Assembly (NCBI RefSeq): GCF_040219215.1
Contig: NZ_JAVJSX010000024.1
Coordinates: forward strand, 62,001 to 126,000
Direction: 5' to 3'
Length of the DNA stretch: 64,000 bases
DNA from: Thalassobaculum_A sp040219215
Lineage (GTDB): Bacteria > Pseudomonadota > Alphaproteobacteria > Thalassobaculales > Thalassobaculaceae
Both the position numbers and the translations under genes were made by a program. The notes below the pieces were generated by a model that was not told the origin of the DNA, made no database searches, and saw nothing but the letters and a program-made list of their open reading frames with translations. Shown here piece by piece: positions 42,180-50,992 of this stretch (positions within the stretch are counted from its first letter, which is position 1; each line of letters starts with the position of its first letter).

Positions 42180-43019
42180 TCACACCGGCTTGTCGCCCGC
42201 CAGGGTGACGCGGTGCATCAGCCGGCGGAAGCCGTGGTAGTCGTTGATCGGGTTGTGCTGGGTGCAGCGGTTGTCCCAGAACGCGACCGCGCCCTTGGTC
42301 CACTGGAACCGGCAGGTCAGTTCCGACTTGATCTGGTGGCGGAACAGGAACTCCAGGATCGGCGCGCTCTCTTCCTCGGTCATGCCCTCAAAATGCGTGG
42401 TGTGGGCGACGTTGACGTACAGCACCTTGCGGCCGGTCTCCGGATGGGTGCGCACCGCCGGGTGCCGGGAGACCAGTTCGTCACCCTTCAGACCGACCGA
42501 TGAGTGCTTCATCATGTCGGTGCGGGTCTTCTGGGCGGTTCCCTTGCCGGAGATGTGCACCGCCGTCAGCCCGCCCAGGAAGTTCTGCAGCGGCTCCGAC
42601 AGCGTCTCGTAGGCGATGTACTGGTTGGCGAACTCGGTGTCGCCGCCATAGGGCGGAACTTCCAGCGCATACAGGATGGTGCCCATCGGCGGCACCTGCT
42701 GGTAGACCGTGTCGGAATGCCAGAGCCCGCCGAAATTGCTGCGGTCCTCCTCGCGCTTCAGGATCGGGGTGATCTCCGGAAACCCGTCGAGACCCTTCAC
42801 GAACGGATAGGCGACCGGCTGGCCGAACCGCAGCGAGAACGCCATTAACTGTTCCGGCGTCAGTTCCTGGTCGCGGAAGAAGATCACCAGATGATCCAGC
42901 AGCGCCTTGCGGATCGCGCCGACCACGGCGTCGGAGAGGTTCTGTGACAGGTCGACCCCGCCGACTTCGGCGCCGATCGCTCCGGCGACCGGCTTCACGG
43001 TAAGGGCTGCTTCAGCCAT
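42180..43019 (-). CDS. TauD/TfdA family 2-oxoglutarate-dependent dioxygenase
   Basis: 279 residues with the iron site HxD at His101 and Asp103 (GLWHSDTVYQQVPP), distal His255 (CTQHNPIND) and the 2-oxoglutarate-binding arginine around 265 (YHGFRRLMHRVTL). The first lines (KPVAGAIGAEVGGVDLSQ, FFRDQELTPEQL) are typical of the TauD fold. Such enzymes hydroxylate sulfonates, herbicide ethers or other small acids, releasing succinate and CO2. There is no linked transporter or regulator to identify the substrate. The ATG at 43019 is clear; the longer open frame upstream only shadows the MetX-like gene. Confidence 0.92.
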   Translation of the reverse strand: MAEAALTVKPVAGAIGAEVGGVDLSQNLSDAVVGAIRKALLDHLVIFFRDQELTPEQLMAFSLRFGQPVAYPFVKGLDGFPEITPILKREEDRSNFGGLWHSDTVYQQVPPMGTILYALEVPPYGGDTEFANQYIAYETLSEPLQNFLGGLTAVHISGKGTAQKTRTDMMKHSSVGLKGDELVSRHPAVRTHPETGRKVLYVNVAHTTHFEGMTEEESAPILEFLFRHQIKSELTCRFQWTKGAVAFWDNRCTQHNPINDYHGFRRLMHRVTLAGDKPV

Positions 43020-43124
43020 GGCAGGCGTCTCCGTCAGGTCGTCCCGTTCAGGCGATGCTAGCGCAGGCAATTCGCCCGGCCTACCGTGACCGGCGGCACG
43101 AGACCGGTGAACGAGGGCACGGCG

Positions 43125-44135
43125 ATGGACCAGCAGACATTCGACCTGGGCGCGACGAGACTGCAGCGCGGAATGACCGTTCCGAACGCCCGGATCGTCT
43201 ACAGGACATACGGGACGCTCGCCCCCGACAAGTCGAACGTCGTGCTGTACCCGACGTCCTACGGCGCCCAGCACACCGACACCGAGTGGCTGATCGCGCC
43301 GGACAAGGTGCTGGATCCCGGACGCTGGTTCATCGTCATCCCGAACATGTTCACCAACGGGCTGTCGACCTCGCCAAGCAACCTGGGCGAACCGTTCGGA
43401 CATGGCCGGTTCCCCGAGTTCACCCACTGGGACAATGTGCACGCCCAGAGGCGCCTGCTGGAAGAAGTGTTCGGGATTGAGCGGGTCGCTCTGGCCTATG
43501 GCTGGTCGATGGGCGCGCAGCAGGCCCTGCACTGGGGCGCGATCTTCCCGGACCGGGTGGACCGTATCGTCGCGGTCTGCGGGTCGGCCCGGACCTCAGT
43601 CCACAACAAAGTGTTCATCGACGGGGTGCGCGCCACCCTGACGGCCGACGCGGCATGGCGTGGCTCGTACTTCGCCGAGCGGCCGGTGACCGGCCTGCGC
43701 GCCATGGGCCGGGTCTATGCCGGCTGGGCGATGAGCCAGGCGTTCTACCGCGAGAACCTGCACCTGACCGTCGGGTTCAGCAGCCTGGAGGACTGGCTGG
43801 TCCGCAGTTGGGAAGCAAACTTCCTGCGCCGTTCCGGCGACGATCTGGTGGCGTCGCTGAAGACCTGGGAGTTGTCGGACATCAGCGACAACCTGGTCTA
43901 CGGCGGCGACCTGGATGCGGCGCTCGGCGCGATCACCGCCAAGGCGATCGTCATGCCGTCGCGTACCGATCTGTACTTCACACCCGAAGACAGCGCGGCC
44001 GAGACGGCGAAGATGCCGAACGCCGAGTTCCGGCCGATCGAATCGATCTGGGGCCACCGCGCCGGCAACCCGGCGCTGAACCAGGTCGACATGCGGTTCC
44101 TGCGCCAGGCGGTTGACGACATCACCGACGTCTGA
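43125..44135 (+). CDS. MetX-like alpha/beta hydrolase (homoserine O-acetyltransferase family)
   Basis: 336 residues. The nucleophile elbow YGWSMGAQQ puts Ser128 at the active site; WGHRAGNP near 305-312 supplies the histidine, and PSRTDLYF the acid. The N-terminus ARIVYRTYGTLAPDKSNVVLYPTSY is the MetX/DAC-acetyltransferase type. It lacks some residues expected around the acetyl-homoserine site of true MetX, and similar proteins are often listed as uncharacterised alpha/beta hydrolases. Start at 43125 has GAGGG 7 bases before it; a GTG at 43107 is the alternative. A stand-alone role in methionine synthesis is possible but not shown. Confidence 0.82.
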   Translation: MDQQTFDLGATRLQRGMTVPNARIVYRTYGTLAPDKSNVVLYPTSYGAQHTDTEWLIAPDKVLDPGRWFIVIPNMFTNGLSTSPSNLGEPFGHGRFPEFTHWDNVHAQRRLLEEVFGIERVALAYGWSMGAQQALHWGAIFPDRVDRIVAVCGSARTSVHNKVFIDGVRATLTADAAWRGSYFAERPVTGLRAMGRVYAGWAMSQAFYRENLHLTVGFSSLEDWLVRSWEANFLRRSGDDLVASLKTWELSDISDNLVYGGDLDAALGAITAKAIVMPSRTDLYFTPEDSAAETAKMPNAEFRPIESIWGHRAGNPALNQVDMRFLRQAVDDITDV

Positions 44136-44219
44136 GGTCGGATACAGGCTTGCACATCCTCATGCTTTCGGTCCGAATGGCTGCGGGCGCAGACCGCGTC
44201 CGTCAGCAGAGTTTGCGTC

Positions 44220-45209
44220 ATGGCACGTCCCCAGGCGGCGACAACCGTCGATCGCCCGTCGCCGCCCCCGGGAATCGCCCCCGACCAGCCGTTGCTGGCA
44301 ATCGGTTTCCTGCTTGGCGCCAATTTCGTATTCACCGCGATGGACGGCTTCGCCAAGGGACTGGCCGGCTCCGGAATGGCGGCCGAGCAGATCATCCTGC
44401 TGCGCTATGCCCTGGTCTCGGTGCTGCTGCTGCCAGCGGTGCTGCGGCATTGGCACGGGCGGCCGTGGCGGACGACCCGTCCTATAGCGCACATCGCGCG
44501 TGGCGTGCTGCTGATCGGCTCGGCCACGCTGTTCGTGCACGCCATGGTCCACCTACCGCTGGAAACCGCGACCGCCATCGGCTTCGTGTCGCCGCTATAC
44601 GTCACTGCCCTGTCGATCCCGTTCCTGGGTGAGAAGGTCGGGATTCGTCGGTGGGCCGCAGTCGGCGCTGGTTTCGTCGGAGTGCTGCTGATCCTGCGGC
44701 CCGGCAGCGACGTCTTTCAACTGGCGATGCTGCTTCCGCTGGTATCCTCGTTGTGCTGGGCGGCCGGCCTGATCCTGACCCGCCAGATGCGCGGAACGGA
44801 AGGGCCGCTGACCATCCTCATCTGGTCGACCGTGTCCGGGCTGGTCGCGATCATCCCGCTCGGCATCATCGACTGGCGAACTCCGACCACCGCCGAATGG
44901 AGTTTCCTGGTCGCCATCGCGATCTGCCATGTCGCCGGCCAGTACCTGACCATCCGGGCATTCATGCTGGCATCGGCGTCGCTGATCGCGCCGTTCTCGT
45001 ACAGCACCCTGGTGTGGGCGATCCTGATCGGCGTCTTTGCCTTCGGCTCATATCCGGACCTGCCTACCCTGATGGGCGGCGCACTGCTGGTCGCGGCCGG
45101 CATCTACGTCTGGCATCGCGAACGCCTGGTCACCGGCATGCCGACCAACCCCGGCGGTTCGATTGCCGAGGTTGCGGAAGCATCGAAGGACGACCGGAAC
45201 CCGACCTAA
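44220..45209 (+). CDS. EamA/DMT family transporter, second copy
   Basis: 329 residues, ten predicted helices in two EamA repeats, with the repeat ends ATAIGFVSPLYVTALSIPFLGEKVGIRRWAAVGAGF and SLIAPFSYSTLVWAILIGVFAFG. An N-terminal soluble stretch of about 25 residues and a C-terminal hydrophilic tail of 30 residues flank the membrane part. It resembles the exporter at 5110 in plan but is not a recent copy. It starts 84 bases after the MetX-like gene, in the same direction, and its stop overlaps that of the CoA isomerase gene on the other strand by 4 bases. Substrate unknown. Confidence 0.9.
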   Translation: MARPQAATTVDRPSPPPGIAPDQPLLAIGFLLGANFVFTAMDGFAKGLAGSGMAAEQIILLRYALVSVLLLPAVLRHWHGRPWRTTRPIAHIARGVLLIGSATLFVHAMVHLPLETATAIGFVSPLYVTALSIPFLGEKVGIRRWAAVGAGFVGVLLILRPGSDVFQLAMLLPLVSSLCWAAGLILTRQMRGTEGPLTILIWSTVSGLVAIIPLGIIDWRTPTTAEWSFLVAIAICHVAGQYLTIRAFMLASASLIAPFSYSTLVWAILIGVFAFGSYPDLPTLMGGALLVAAGIYVWHRERLVTGMPTNPGGSIAEVAEASKDDRNPT

Positions 45210-46432
45210 TCGGCCTCCTCGCGTGCCACGATGCCGGTTTCGTACAGCTTGCCGATCGCTCCCGACGGCAAGCCGAGAAGGTCCCCAAGAATGGCGTCGT
45301 TGTCGGCACCCAGGATCGGGGCGGGACGGGGCGGGGCGCGATCGCCGTCGGTCGTCGCGAAGGGCGAACCGGCGGCCAGCACCGGCCCCACGCCCGGCTG
45401 ATCGACCATCGCAAACATCGGATTGGCGACCGACGCCCGCGGGTCGCGCTCCAGCGCCTGCCGGACCGTCTGGTATGGGCCCCAGGACACCCCGGCGGCA
45501 TCGAATGCCGAGGCTACATCGGGCAGATTCCGCGCGGCAATCCACGGGGCGACCAGCCCGGCAATCGCGTCACGATGGATGTAGCGGGCACCTTCGTCGC
45601 GCAGGCTGACACCAAGCTGAGCCTCCAGGTCCTGCACCGCCTGGGCGATGCCGCAGACCTCGACCAGCGCCTTCCATTGCTTCGACGTCAGCGCGACGAT
45701 CATCACCCGCTCGCCGTCTGCAGTCGGAAAATCCCGACCGAACGCGCCGTAAAGATCGTTGCCGGACGGTCCCCGGTCGACGCCGTTGACCGACGCCTCG
45801 GCCAGGATGCCGAGATGACCGACAGTCGCGAACGCCACGTCCGAGAGCGCCAGCCGGATCGACTTGCCCTGGCCGGTGCGCATCCGTTCGATCGTGGCCG
45901 ACACCAGGCCGAACGCCGCGCTAAGCCCGCAGGCGACGTCCCAGGCCGGCAGCACGTGGTTGGTCGGCGCCTCACGCCCACCGCTGCCGGTCATCGCCGG
46001 CAGGCCGACGGCCGGATTGATGGTGTAGTCGACGGCGTTCGAGCCGTCGTGATTGCCGGTTATCTCCACCTTGATCACGTCCACACGACGGGCCTGAAGT
46101 ACATCGTCGGCGAGCCACGGCAGTCCCGCGAAGTTGGTCAGCAGCAGCCCCCCGCCGTCACCCGGCGCGGCAATGAGGGTCTGGACGATCTCTCGTCCCT
46201 CCGGGCGGCGGATGTCGACGCAGAGCGAACGCTTGCCCTTGTTCAATCCGGTCCAGAACAGGCTGCGCCCGGACGCGGCGGCCAACGGCCAGCGCCGGTA
46301 GTCCAGCCCGCCTCCCGGAGGATCGAAGCGGATCACGTCGGCTCCGGCCTGGGCCAGCGTCAGGCCGGCAAGCGGGGCGGCAACGAAGGCCGAGCCTTCG
46401 ACAACGCGCAGGTGGCCGAGTGGGCCGAACAT
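45206..46432 (-). CDS. mct: 2-methylfumaryl-CoA isomerase-like protein (family III CoA transferase)
   Basis: 408 residues of the CaiB/BaiF family. The N-terminus LRVVEGSAFVAAPLAGLTLAQAGADVIRFDPPGGGLDYRRWP and later YGAFGRDFPTADGERVMIVALT match, as remembered, mesaconyl-C1-CoA-C4-CoA transferase (Mct) of the 3-hydroxypropionate bicycle closely along its whole length. Mct moves CoA within the mesaconate skeleton without free intermediates. Other bicycle genes (meh, mcl) are not in the window. A related acid-CoA transferase with another substrate is the alternative. It converges on the EamA gene and is divergent from hspQ. Confidence 0.8.
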   Translation of the reverse strand: MFGPLGHLRVVEGSAFVAAPLAGLTLAQAGADVIRFDPPGGGLDYRRWPLAAASGRSLFWTGLNKGKRSLCVDIRRPEGREIVQTLIAAPGDGGGLLLTNFAGLPWLADDVLQARRVDVIKVEITGNHDGSNAVDYTINPAVGLPAMTGSGGREAPTNHVLPAWDVACGLSAAFGLVSATIERMRTGQGKSIRLALSDVAFATVGHLGILAEASVNGVDRGPSGNDLYGAFGRDFPTADGERVMIVALTSKQWKALVEVCGIAQAVQDLEAQLGVSLRDEGARYIHRDAIAGLVAPWIAARNLPDVASAFDAAGVSWGPYQTVRQALERDPRASVANPMFAMVDQPGVGPVLAAGSPFATTDGDRAPPRPAPILGADNDAILGDLLGLPSGAIGKLYETGIVAREEAD

Positions 46433-46524
46433 GATGCGATCTCCCGATGAAGCGGAGGCGCAATCTTGTCCTTCGCGCCAAAAAGATCAAATATATGATG
46501 ATTTCGCCGCCTTTGACCGTCGGG

Positions 46525-46860
46525 ATGGACCGAATGAAGATTGTCGCGCCGAACTTCTCCCTGGGAGCCATCGTCAGGCACCGCCTGCACGATTTCCGCG
46601 GGGTGGTGTTCGACATCGATGCGGAGTTCGCCAACACCGAGGAGTGGTACGAGTCCATCCCGGAGCACATGCGGCCGCGCCGGGATCAGCCGTTCTACCA
46701 CCTGCTCGCCGAGAACCCGGAGAGCTACTACGTAGCCTACGTCTCCGAGCAGAACCTGGTCGAGGACGGCACCAACGGCCCGGTCGACCACCCCAAGGTC
46801 CCGGAGTTTTTCGATCGCCTGGAAGACGGCCGCTACATCTTCAAGCAACCGACCGCGTAG
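46525..46860 (+). CDS. hspQ: Heat shock protein HspQ
   Basis: 111 residues: FSLGAIVRHRLHDFRGVVFDIDAEFANTEEWYESIPEHMRPRRDQPFYHLLAENPESYYVAYVSEQNL is the HspQ (YccV, hemimethylated-DNA-binding) domain over nearly its whole length, with the usual EWY and DQPFYHL landmarks. In enterobacteria HspQ enhances Lon proteolysis. The frame is open from 46447; the ATG at 46525 (MDRMKIVAP) or 46534 gives the family length. It is divergent from the Mct-like gene over about 90 bases and is followed by the M20 peptidase gene after 78 bases. Confidence 0.92.
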   Translation: MDRMKIVAPNFSLGAIVRHRLHDFRGVVFDIDAEFANTEEWYESIPEHMRPRRDQPFYHLLAENPESYYVAYVSEQNLVEDGTNGPVDHPKVPEFFDRLEDGRYIFKQPTA

Positions 46861-46938
46861 CCTCCGAGCCTGCTTGCGGCCAGCCGGTACGTTGGCGCAG
46901 GATATCCGAGTCTAACTGAAACCGGATCACAGGCGGCG

Positions 46939-48249
46939 ATGATGAGCGAAGACCAGGGCGCGGCTCTCGGTGAGGAACTGGCGCGTCGACTTTCGGACGC
47001 GGTCGACGCTGGCTTCGACGAGCAGATCGGGTTCCTCCAGGAATTGGTGCGTCGCCCGTCGGTGCGCGGCCAGGAGCATCTGGCGCAGGACCTGATGTTC
47101 CAGGCGATGCGCGCCCGCGGGTACGAGATGGACCGCTGGCGGGTCGACCCCAAGGACATCGAGCACCATCCCGGATTCTCGCCGGTCGAGGTCGACTATG
47201 CCCACGCCTGGAACGTCGTCGGCACCCACCGCCCGCGCAACGAGACCGGCCGGTCGCTGATCCTGAACGGCCACATCGACGTGGTTCCGACCGGGCCGGT
47301 GGAGATGTGGGCCGACCCGCCGTTCGCCGCGACCATCAAGGGCGACTGGATGTACGGGCGCGGGGCCGGCGACATGAAGGCCGGCGTGGTCGCCAACATG
47401 TTCGCCCTCGACGCCTTGCGGCGCTGCGGCCTGCAGCCGGCGGCAACCGTTCATATGGAGACCGTCTGCGAGGAAGAGAGCACCGGCAACGGCGCTCTCG
47501 CTACCCTGGTGCGCGGGTACAAGGCCGATGCGGCCCTGATCAGCGAGCCGTCCGGCGGCAAGATGACCCGCGCGACGATGGGCGTGCAGTGGTTCCAGAT
47601 CAAGGTGCGCGGCCATCCGGTGCACGTCGCCCACGCCGGCACCGGTTCGAACGCCATCCAGGCGGCGATGGATCTAGTCGCCCCCTTGCGCGCGGTGGAA
47701 GACAAGTGGAACGCCCGCCGGCACGAGACCAAGCACTACGCCGACCGCGAGCATCCGGTGAACATGAACGTCGGCAAGATCGCGGGTGGCGACTGGGCGT
47801 CGTCGGTGCCGTCGTGGTGCACGATGGACTGCCGGATCTCGATCTACCCCGGCTTCAAGCCGCAGGAGATGCAGCGCGACATCGAGGACGCGGTCCGTAA
47901 AGCGGCATCGGGCCATCCGTTCCTGTCGAACAACCCGCCGGAAGTGGTCTGGAACGGCTTCTTCACCGAAGGCTACGACCTGGAGCCGGGCAGCGATGCC
48001 GAAATCGTGCTGAGCCGGTGCCATGAGCGAGTGTCCGGCAAGAAGCCGGTGGACTACGTCGCGACCGCCTACATCGACAGCCGGGTATTCGTGCTGTACG
48101 CGGACATGCCCTGCATGGTGTACGGGCCGATCTGCGAGGACGCCCATGGCTTCGACGAGCGGGTGAACATTCCGTCGATCCGCGAAGCGACTAAGGCCAT
48201 CGCGCTGTTCATCGCCGATTGGTGCGGGGTAGAGCCGATCGACGGGTAG
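46939..48249 (+). CDS. M20 family metallopeptidase (ArgE/DapE type)
   Basis: 436 residues. Di-metal site residues are visible in LILNGHIDVVPTG (His), YGRGAGDMKAGVVANM (bridging Asp), ETVCEEESTGNGA (catalytic Glu pair), LISEPSGG (Glu) and the C-terminal CEDAHGFDERVNI (His). The dimerisation insert lies between about 200 and 320 (MTRATMGVQWFQIKVRGHPVHVAHAGTG). Members deacylate or cleave N-acyl amino acids in the cytoplasm, as ArgE, DapE or acetylornithine-deacetylase-like catabolic enzymes. Two adjacent ATGs (46939, 46942) could start it. No operon partner is apparent. Confidence 0.92.
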   Translation: MMSEDQGAALGEELARRLSDAVDAGFDEQIGFLQELVRRPSVRGQEHLAQDLMFQAMRARGYEMDRWRVDPKDIEHHPGFSPVEVDYAHAWNVVGTHRPRNETGRSLILNGHIDVVPTGPVEMWADPPFAATIKGDWMYGRGAGDMKAGVVANMFALDALRRCGLQPAATVHMETVCEEESTGNGALATLVRGYKADAALISEPSGGKMTRATMGVQWFQIKVRGHPVHVAHAGTGSNAIQAAMDLVAPLRAVEDKWNARRHETKHYADREHPVNMNVGKIAGGDWASSVPSWCTMDCRISIYPGFKPQEMQRDIEDAVRKAASGHPFLSNNPPEVVWNGFFTEGYDLEPGSDAEIVLSRCHERVSGKKPVDYVATAYIDSRVFVLYADMPCMVYGPICEDAHGFDERVNIPSIREATKAIALFIADWCGVEPIDG

Positions 48250-48341
48250 AGATCACAAGGATTGGGAACCGGAACGATGCGGCGGCAGGCAGAAGAACGC
48301 CTCGTGCCACCGCAAGCCCGAAGACGGCGTCTGCCGCTGCC

Positions 48342-49364
48342 CTAGCACCCATCCGTTACCGATTCTCGCCTTTCTGCACCCGTGACGACGGACGCGGCAG
48401 GAAGGCAGACCACAAACGTTGATCCGCGTTCCGCCGTGCTCTCTGCTTCGATCGATCCATTCATGGCTTCGATCAGGCGTTTCGATATGGACAGGCTGAC
48501 CCCGGCACCCGCAATGGCGCTGCTTTCATGACCCAGGCGATTAAATGGTTCGAACAATTGCCCAATCTTGGCATCGGAGATTCCGATACCGGTGTCGGCG
48601 ACAGAAATGGTGACCATTCCGTTGTCGGCTTGCTCGACAGCGACCTTTAGCCTGCCGCCGGGTCTGTTGTAGATGATGGCGTTGGATATCAGGCTCTTCA
48701 TGACATAGCGCAGTTTCACCGAATTCGCGACCAACAGTACGCCTGCGATTGAGGAGAGTTCGATTCGGACGTTCAGCTCATCGGCTTGAGGACGCAGGGC
48801 CTCCACAACCTCGCGCAACAATGGGTCAAGATAAATATCGTCCGTCACAACCTTGAACGTTGCCTGGTCAATCCGCGCCAGATCGATCAGTTCATCCACC
48901 AGCTGCAGCAGTCGCGCGCCGGCCTTGTAGATATAGCCGACATACTCTTTCTGGGACGGCGTCAGGGGATTCTTGCTGTCCCTTTGAAGAACCTCGCTGA
49001 AGCCAAGCACAGCGTTCAAGGGGGTGCGAACCTCGTGGCTCATGCTCTGGACAAACCGGCTCTTGGCCTGGTTGGCCAACGTCGCGTCGTTGCGGGCACG
49101 TGTGGCGACTTCAAGGGCCGTTGCGATCTCGCGAGTCTGCCGCCAGACCGCCGAGATCATCATTGTCAGCGTGCCAACAAGTCCGCCAATGGCAACCAGG
49201 ACCAGATCATCCAATTCCCATGACTCGTGCTCACGGGAAAAATCATAAAGCCATTCGAAGGCATCGAACCAGACAAGAAAAACGGCCGTGATTCCGAAAA
49301 ACACCCCTCCGAGTACTAGATCTTGGACACGCACGCCTTTTTTGATAGTTTTAAACAAAGTCAA
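48342..49364 (-). CDS. Membrane sensor histidine kinase
   Basis: 340 residues. Two membrane segments (about 15-33 and 53-72) flank a 20-residue periplasmic loop; then comes the dimerisation helix with phospho-acceptor His110 in SMSHEVRTPLNAVLGFSE. The ATPase domain has the N-box SLISNAIIYNRPGG, G1 SVADTGIGISDAKIG and a variant G2 box GAGVSLSIS. No receiver or PAS domain is attached and no partner regulator is adjacent. The start appears to be TTG at 49364, with GGGGGAG 5 bases upstream; the codon lies inside an 8-base inverted repeat. Base composition is poorer in GC than in its neighbours. Confidence 0.9.
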   Translation of the reverse strand: MTLFKTIKKGVRVQDLVLGGVFFGITAVFLVWFDAFEWLYDFSREHESWELDDLVLVAIGGLVGTLTMMISAVWRQTREIATALEVATRARNDATLANQAKSRFVQSMSHEVRTPLNAVLGFSEVLQRDSKNPLTPSQKEYVGYIYKAGARLLQLVDELIDLARIDQATFKVVTDDIYLDPLLREVVEALRPQADELNVRIELSSIAGVLLVANSVKLRYVMKSLISNAIIYNRPGGRLKVAVEQADNGMVTISVADTGIGISDAKIGQLFEPFNRLGHESSAIAGAGVSLSISKRLIEAMNGSIEAESTAERGSTFVVCLPAASVVTGAERRESVTDGC

Positions 49365-49370
49365 ACTATC
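49344..49370 (-). promoter_or_regulatory. Inverted repeat enclosing the histidine kinase start codon
   Basis: GATAGTTT and AAACTATC (49363-49370 and 49344-49351) form a perfect 8-base inverted repeat with an 11-base loop that contains the rest of the start region. In mRNA it would fold directly downstream of the Shine-Dalgarno and pair part of the UUG start codon, so it may limit translation. As DNA it could instead be an operator. Confidence 0.5.
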
Positions 49371-49506
49371 TCCCCCACCAATACATATCCCCTTTTGACT
49401 ACCTCATGATGTTATAAGGCCCGGCGAAAGTCGAGCAGGGCAACCAGCATCGACCGGACAAGGCCCGACAGGTTATCTAACGGCTCCCCCAAGCTAAGGA
49501 TCCGCC

Positions 49507-50361
49507 ATGGCATCGTCCAAACTCGAAACCGTCTCGCAGGCCAAGGCCTTCGGTGGCGTCCAGTCGGTGTTCCGGCACCAGTCGGCGGAGACCGGGACGC
49601 CGATGCGGTTCGCAGCGTTCCTGCCGCCACAGGCCGAAGCCGGTCCGGTGCCGGTGGTCTGGTTCCTGTCCGGCCTGACCTGCACCGAGGACAATTTCAC
49701 CGCCAAGGCCGGCGCCCAGAGGGTTGCGTCCGAACTTGGTCTGGCGCTGATCGCACCGGACACCAGCCCGCGGGGTGAAGGCGTCCCCGACGATCCGGAC
49801 GGCGCATACGACTTTGGCTGGGGCGCCGGCTTCTACGTCGATGCGACCGAGAAGCCTTGGGCAACGCATTACCGGATGCGCAGTTACCTGGAGCGCGAAC
49901 TGCCGGAGTTGGTGACCGACGTTTTGCCGCTGGACATGACCCGACAGGCCATCAGCGGCCACTCGATGGGTGGGCACGGGGCGCTGACCATGGCGCTGCG
50001 CACGCCGGGACGGTTCCGCTCGGTGTCGGCCTTCGCGCCGATCGTCTCACCCCTGAACTGTCCCTGGGGGCACAAGGCACTGGCGGGATATCTCGGACCC
50101 GACCGCACGGCGTGGCGCCAGTATGACGCCTGTGCCCTGATCGAAGACGGCGCCCGCGTCCCGGCGATCCTGGTCGACCAGGGCTTGGCCGACGGGTTCC
50201 TGGCCGACCAGTTGAAGCCGGAGTTGCTGGAAGCGGCCTGCGCCGGGACCGGTATCGACCTGACCCTGCGCCGCCAGCCGGGCTACGACCATTCGTACTT
50301 CTTCATCGCCAGCTTCATCGAGGACCATCTGCGCTGGCACGCCCAGGCGCTCGCGCCCTAG
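49507..50361 (+). CDS. fghA: S-formylglutathione hydrolase
   Basis: 284 residues of the esterase D family: PVVWFLSGLTCTEDNF, APDTSPRGEGVPDDPDGAYDFGWGAGFYVDATEKPW (the FGH hallmark), nucleophile Ser153 in SGHSMGGHGAL, and the catalytic histidine in GYDHSYFFIASFIEDH. It hydrolyses S-formylglutathione to formate and glutathione, the last step of glutathione-dependent formaldehyde oxidation. The partner formaldehyde dehydrogenase (adhC/frmA) is not in the window. It lies just before a PAS_5 gene and the corrinoid/one-carbon genes, so one-carbon metabolism is a possible shared theme. Confidence 0.95.
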   Translation: MASSKLETVSQAKAFGGVQSVFRHQSAETGTPMRFAAFLPPQAEAGPVPVVWFLSGLTCTEDNFTAKAGAQRVASELGLALIAPDTSPRGEGVPDDPDGAYDFGWGAGFYVDATEKPWATHYRMRSYLERELPELVTDVLPLDMTRQAISGHSMGGHGALTMALRTPGRFRSVSAFAPIVSPLNCPWGHKALAGYLGPDRTAWRQYDACALIEDGARVPAILVDQGLADGFLADQLKPELLEAACAGTGIDLTLRRQPGYDHSYFFIASFIEDHLRWHAQALAP

Positions 50362-50450
50362 CCGAAACGACCGGGCTGTGTAGAGCCGCGACGGTGCACG
50401 GTGTATGCTGCCGACTGCTGATCCATGCTTGAGCATCCGATGAGACGTCA

Positions 50451-50978
50451 TTGACGGCCGACCCACACAGACGGGGAGACTGGCTTCCCTACTCGCCCTC
50501 CGGCGCGTCGAAGCCGGTGGCGCGCCTGTACGACTACTGGGCGTCGAAGAAGGCCGGTCCCGACGACCTGCCGACCCGCGAGGACATCCGTCCCGAAGAG
50601 ATCAAGTCCTTGCTGCCGTACATATGGCTGCTCGATTTTGACCGACCGTCCCGGTCTTTCCGCTACCGATTGATCGGCACGGCGGTCGTCGACGGCGTCG
50701 GGCAGGATCATACCGGCCACACGCTCGCCGACTGTTATCCATCGGCCGGCGCACTGGAGGTCGCCACACGGTCCCTGCTGAACCTGATGGAGACGGGACG
50801 CCCGATCTGGCGCCGCGGCATGCCGATGTTTCACCACCACACCGAGGTGCAGGTGCTCGAAAATCTGGCTCTGCCGCTCGCCGAAGATCGCCGGCTGCCG
50901 GACCGCATCCTCGGCCTCACGCTGTTCTACGACAGCCAGGACAAAGTCTACCTGCCGGGCGTCCTGCGGGCGCGGTAG
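50451..50978 (+). CDS. PAS_5-type domain protein, copy 3
   Basis: 175 residues: VARLYDYWASKKAGPDDLPTREDIRPEEIKSLLPYIWLLDFDRPSRSFRYRLIGTAVVDGVGQDHTGHTL is the classical PAS_5 opening (Trp helix, P-x-R-x-D, LLPxIWLxD, RYRLxGT), and the rest forms the sheet. There is no output domain. The start is a TTG at 50451 with only a weak upstream GAGA; no ATG or GTG precedes the conserved region in frame. It lies 89 bases after fghA in the same direction and converges on the minus-strand corrinoid operon. Of the four copies this one fits the family pattern best. Confidence 0.82.
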   Translation: MTADPHRRGDWLPYSPSGASKPVARLYDYWASKKAGPDDLPTREDIRPEEIKSLLPYIWLLDFDRPSRSFRYRLIGTAVVDGVGQDHTGHTLADCYPSAGALEVATRSLLNLMETGRPIWRRGMPMFHHHTEVQVLENLALPLAEDRRLPDRILGLTLFYDSQDKVYLPGVLRAR

Positions 50979-50992
50979 AGGGGCAGCCGGAC

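Noticed and set aside
43020..43124. Possible SAM riboswitch before the MetX-like gene
   Set aside because: The intergenic stretch is short and no SAM-I or SAM-II core pattern could be recognised.
48250..48341. Distant GCGGCAG/CTGCCGC repeat between peptidase and kinase genes
   Set aside because: Arms are about 45 bases apart in GC-rich DNA and could arise by chance.
49390..49416. TTGACT...TATAAG as a promoter for fghA
   Set aside because: The two elements are only 12 bases apart, too short for a sigma-70 promoter.
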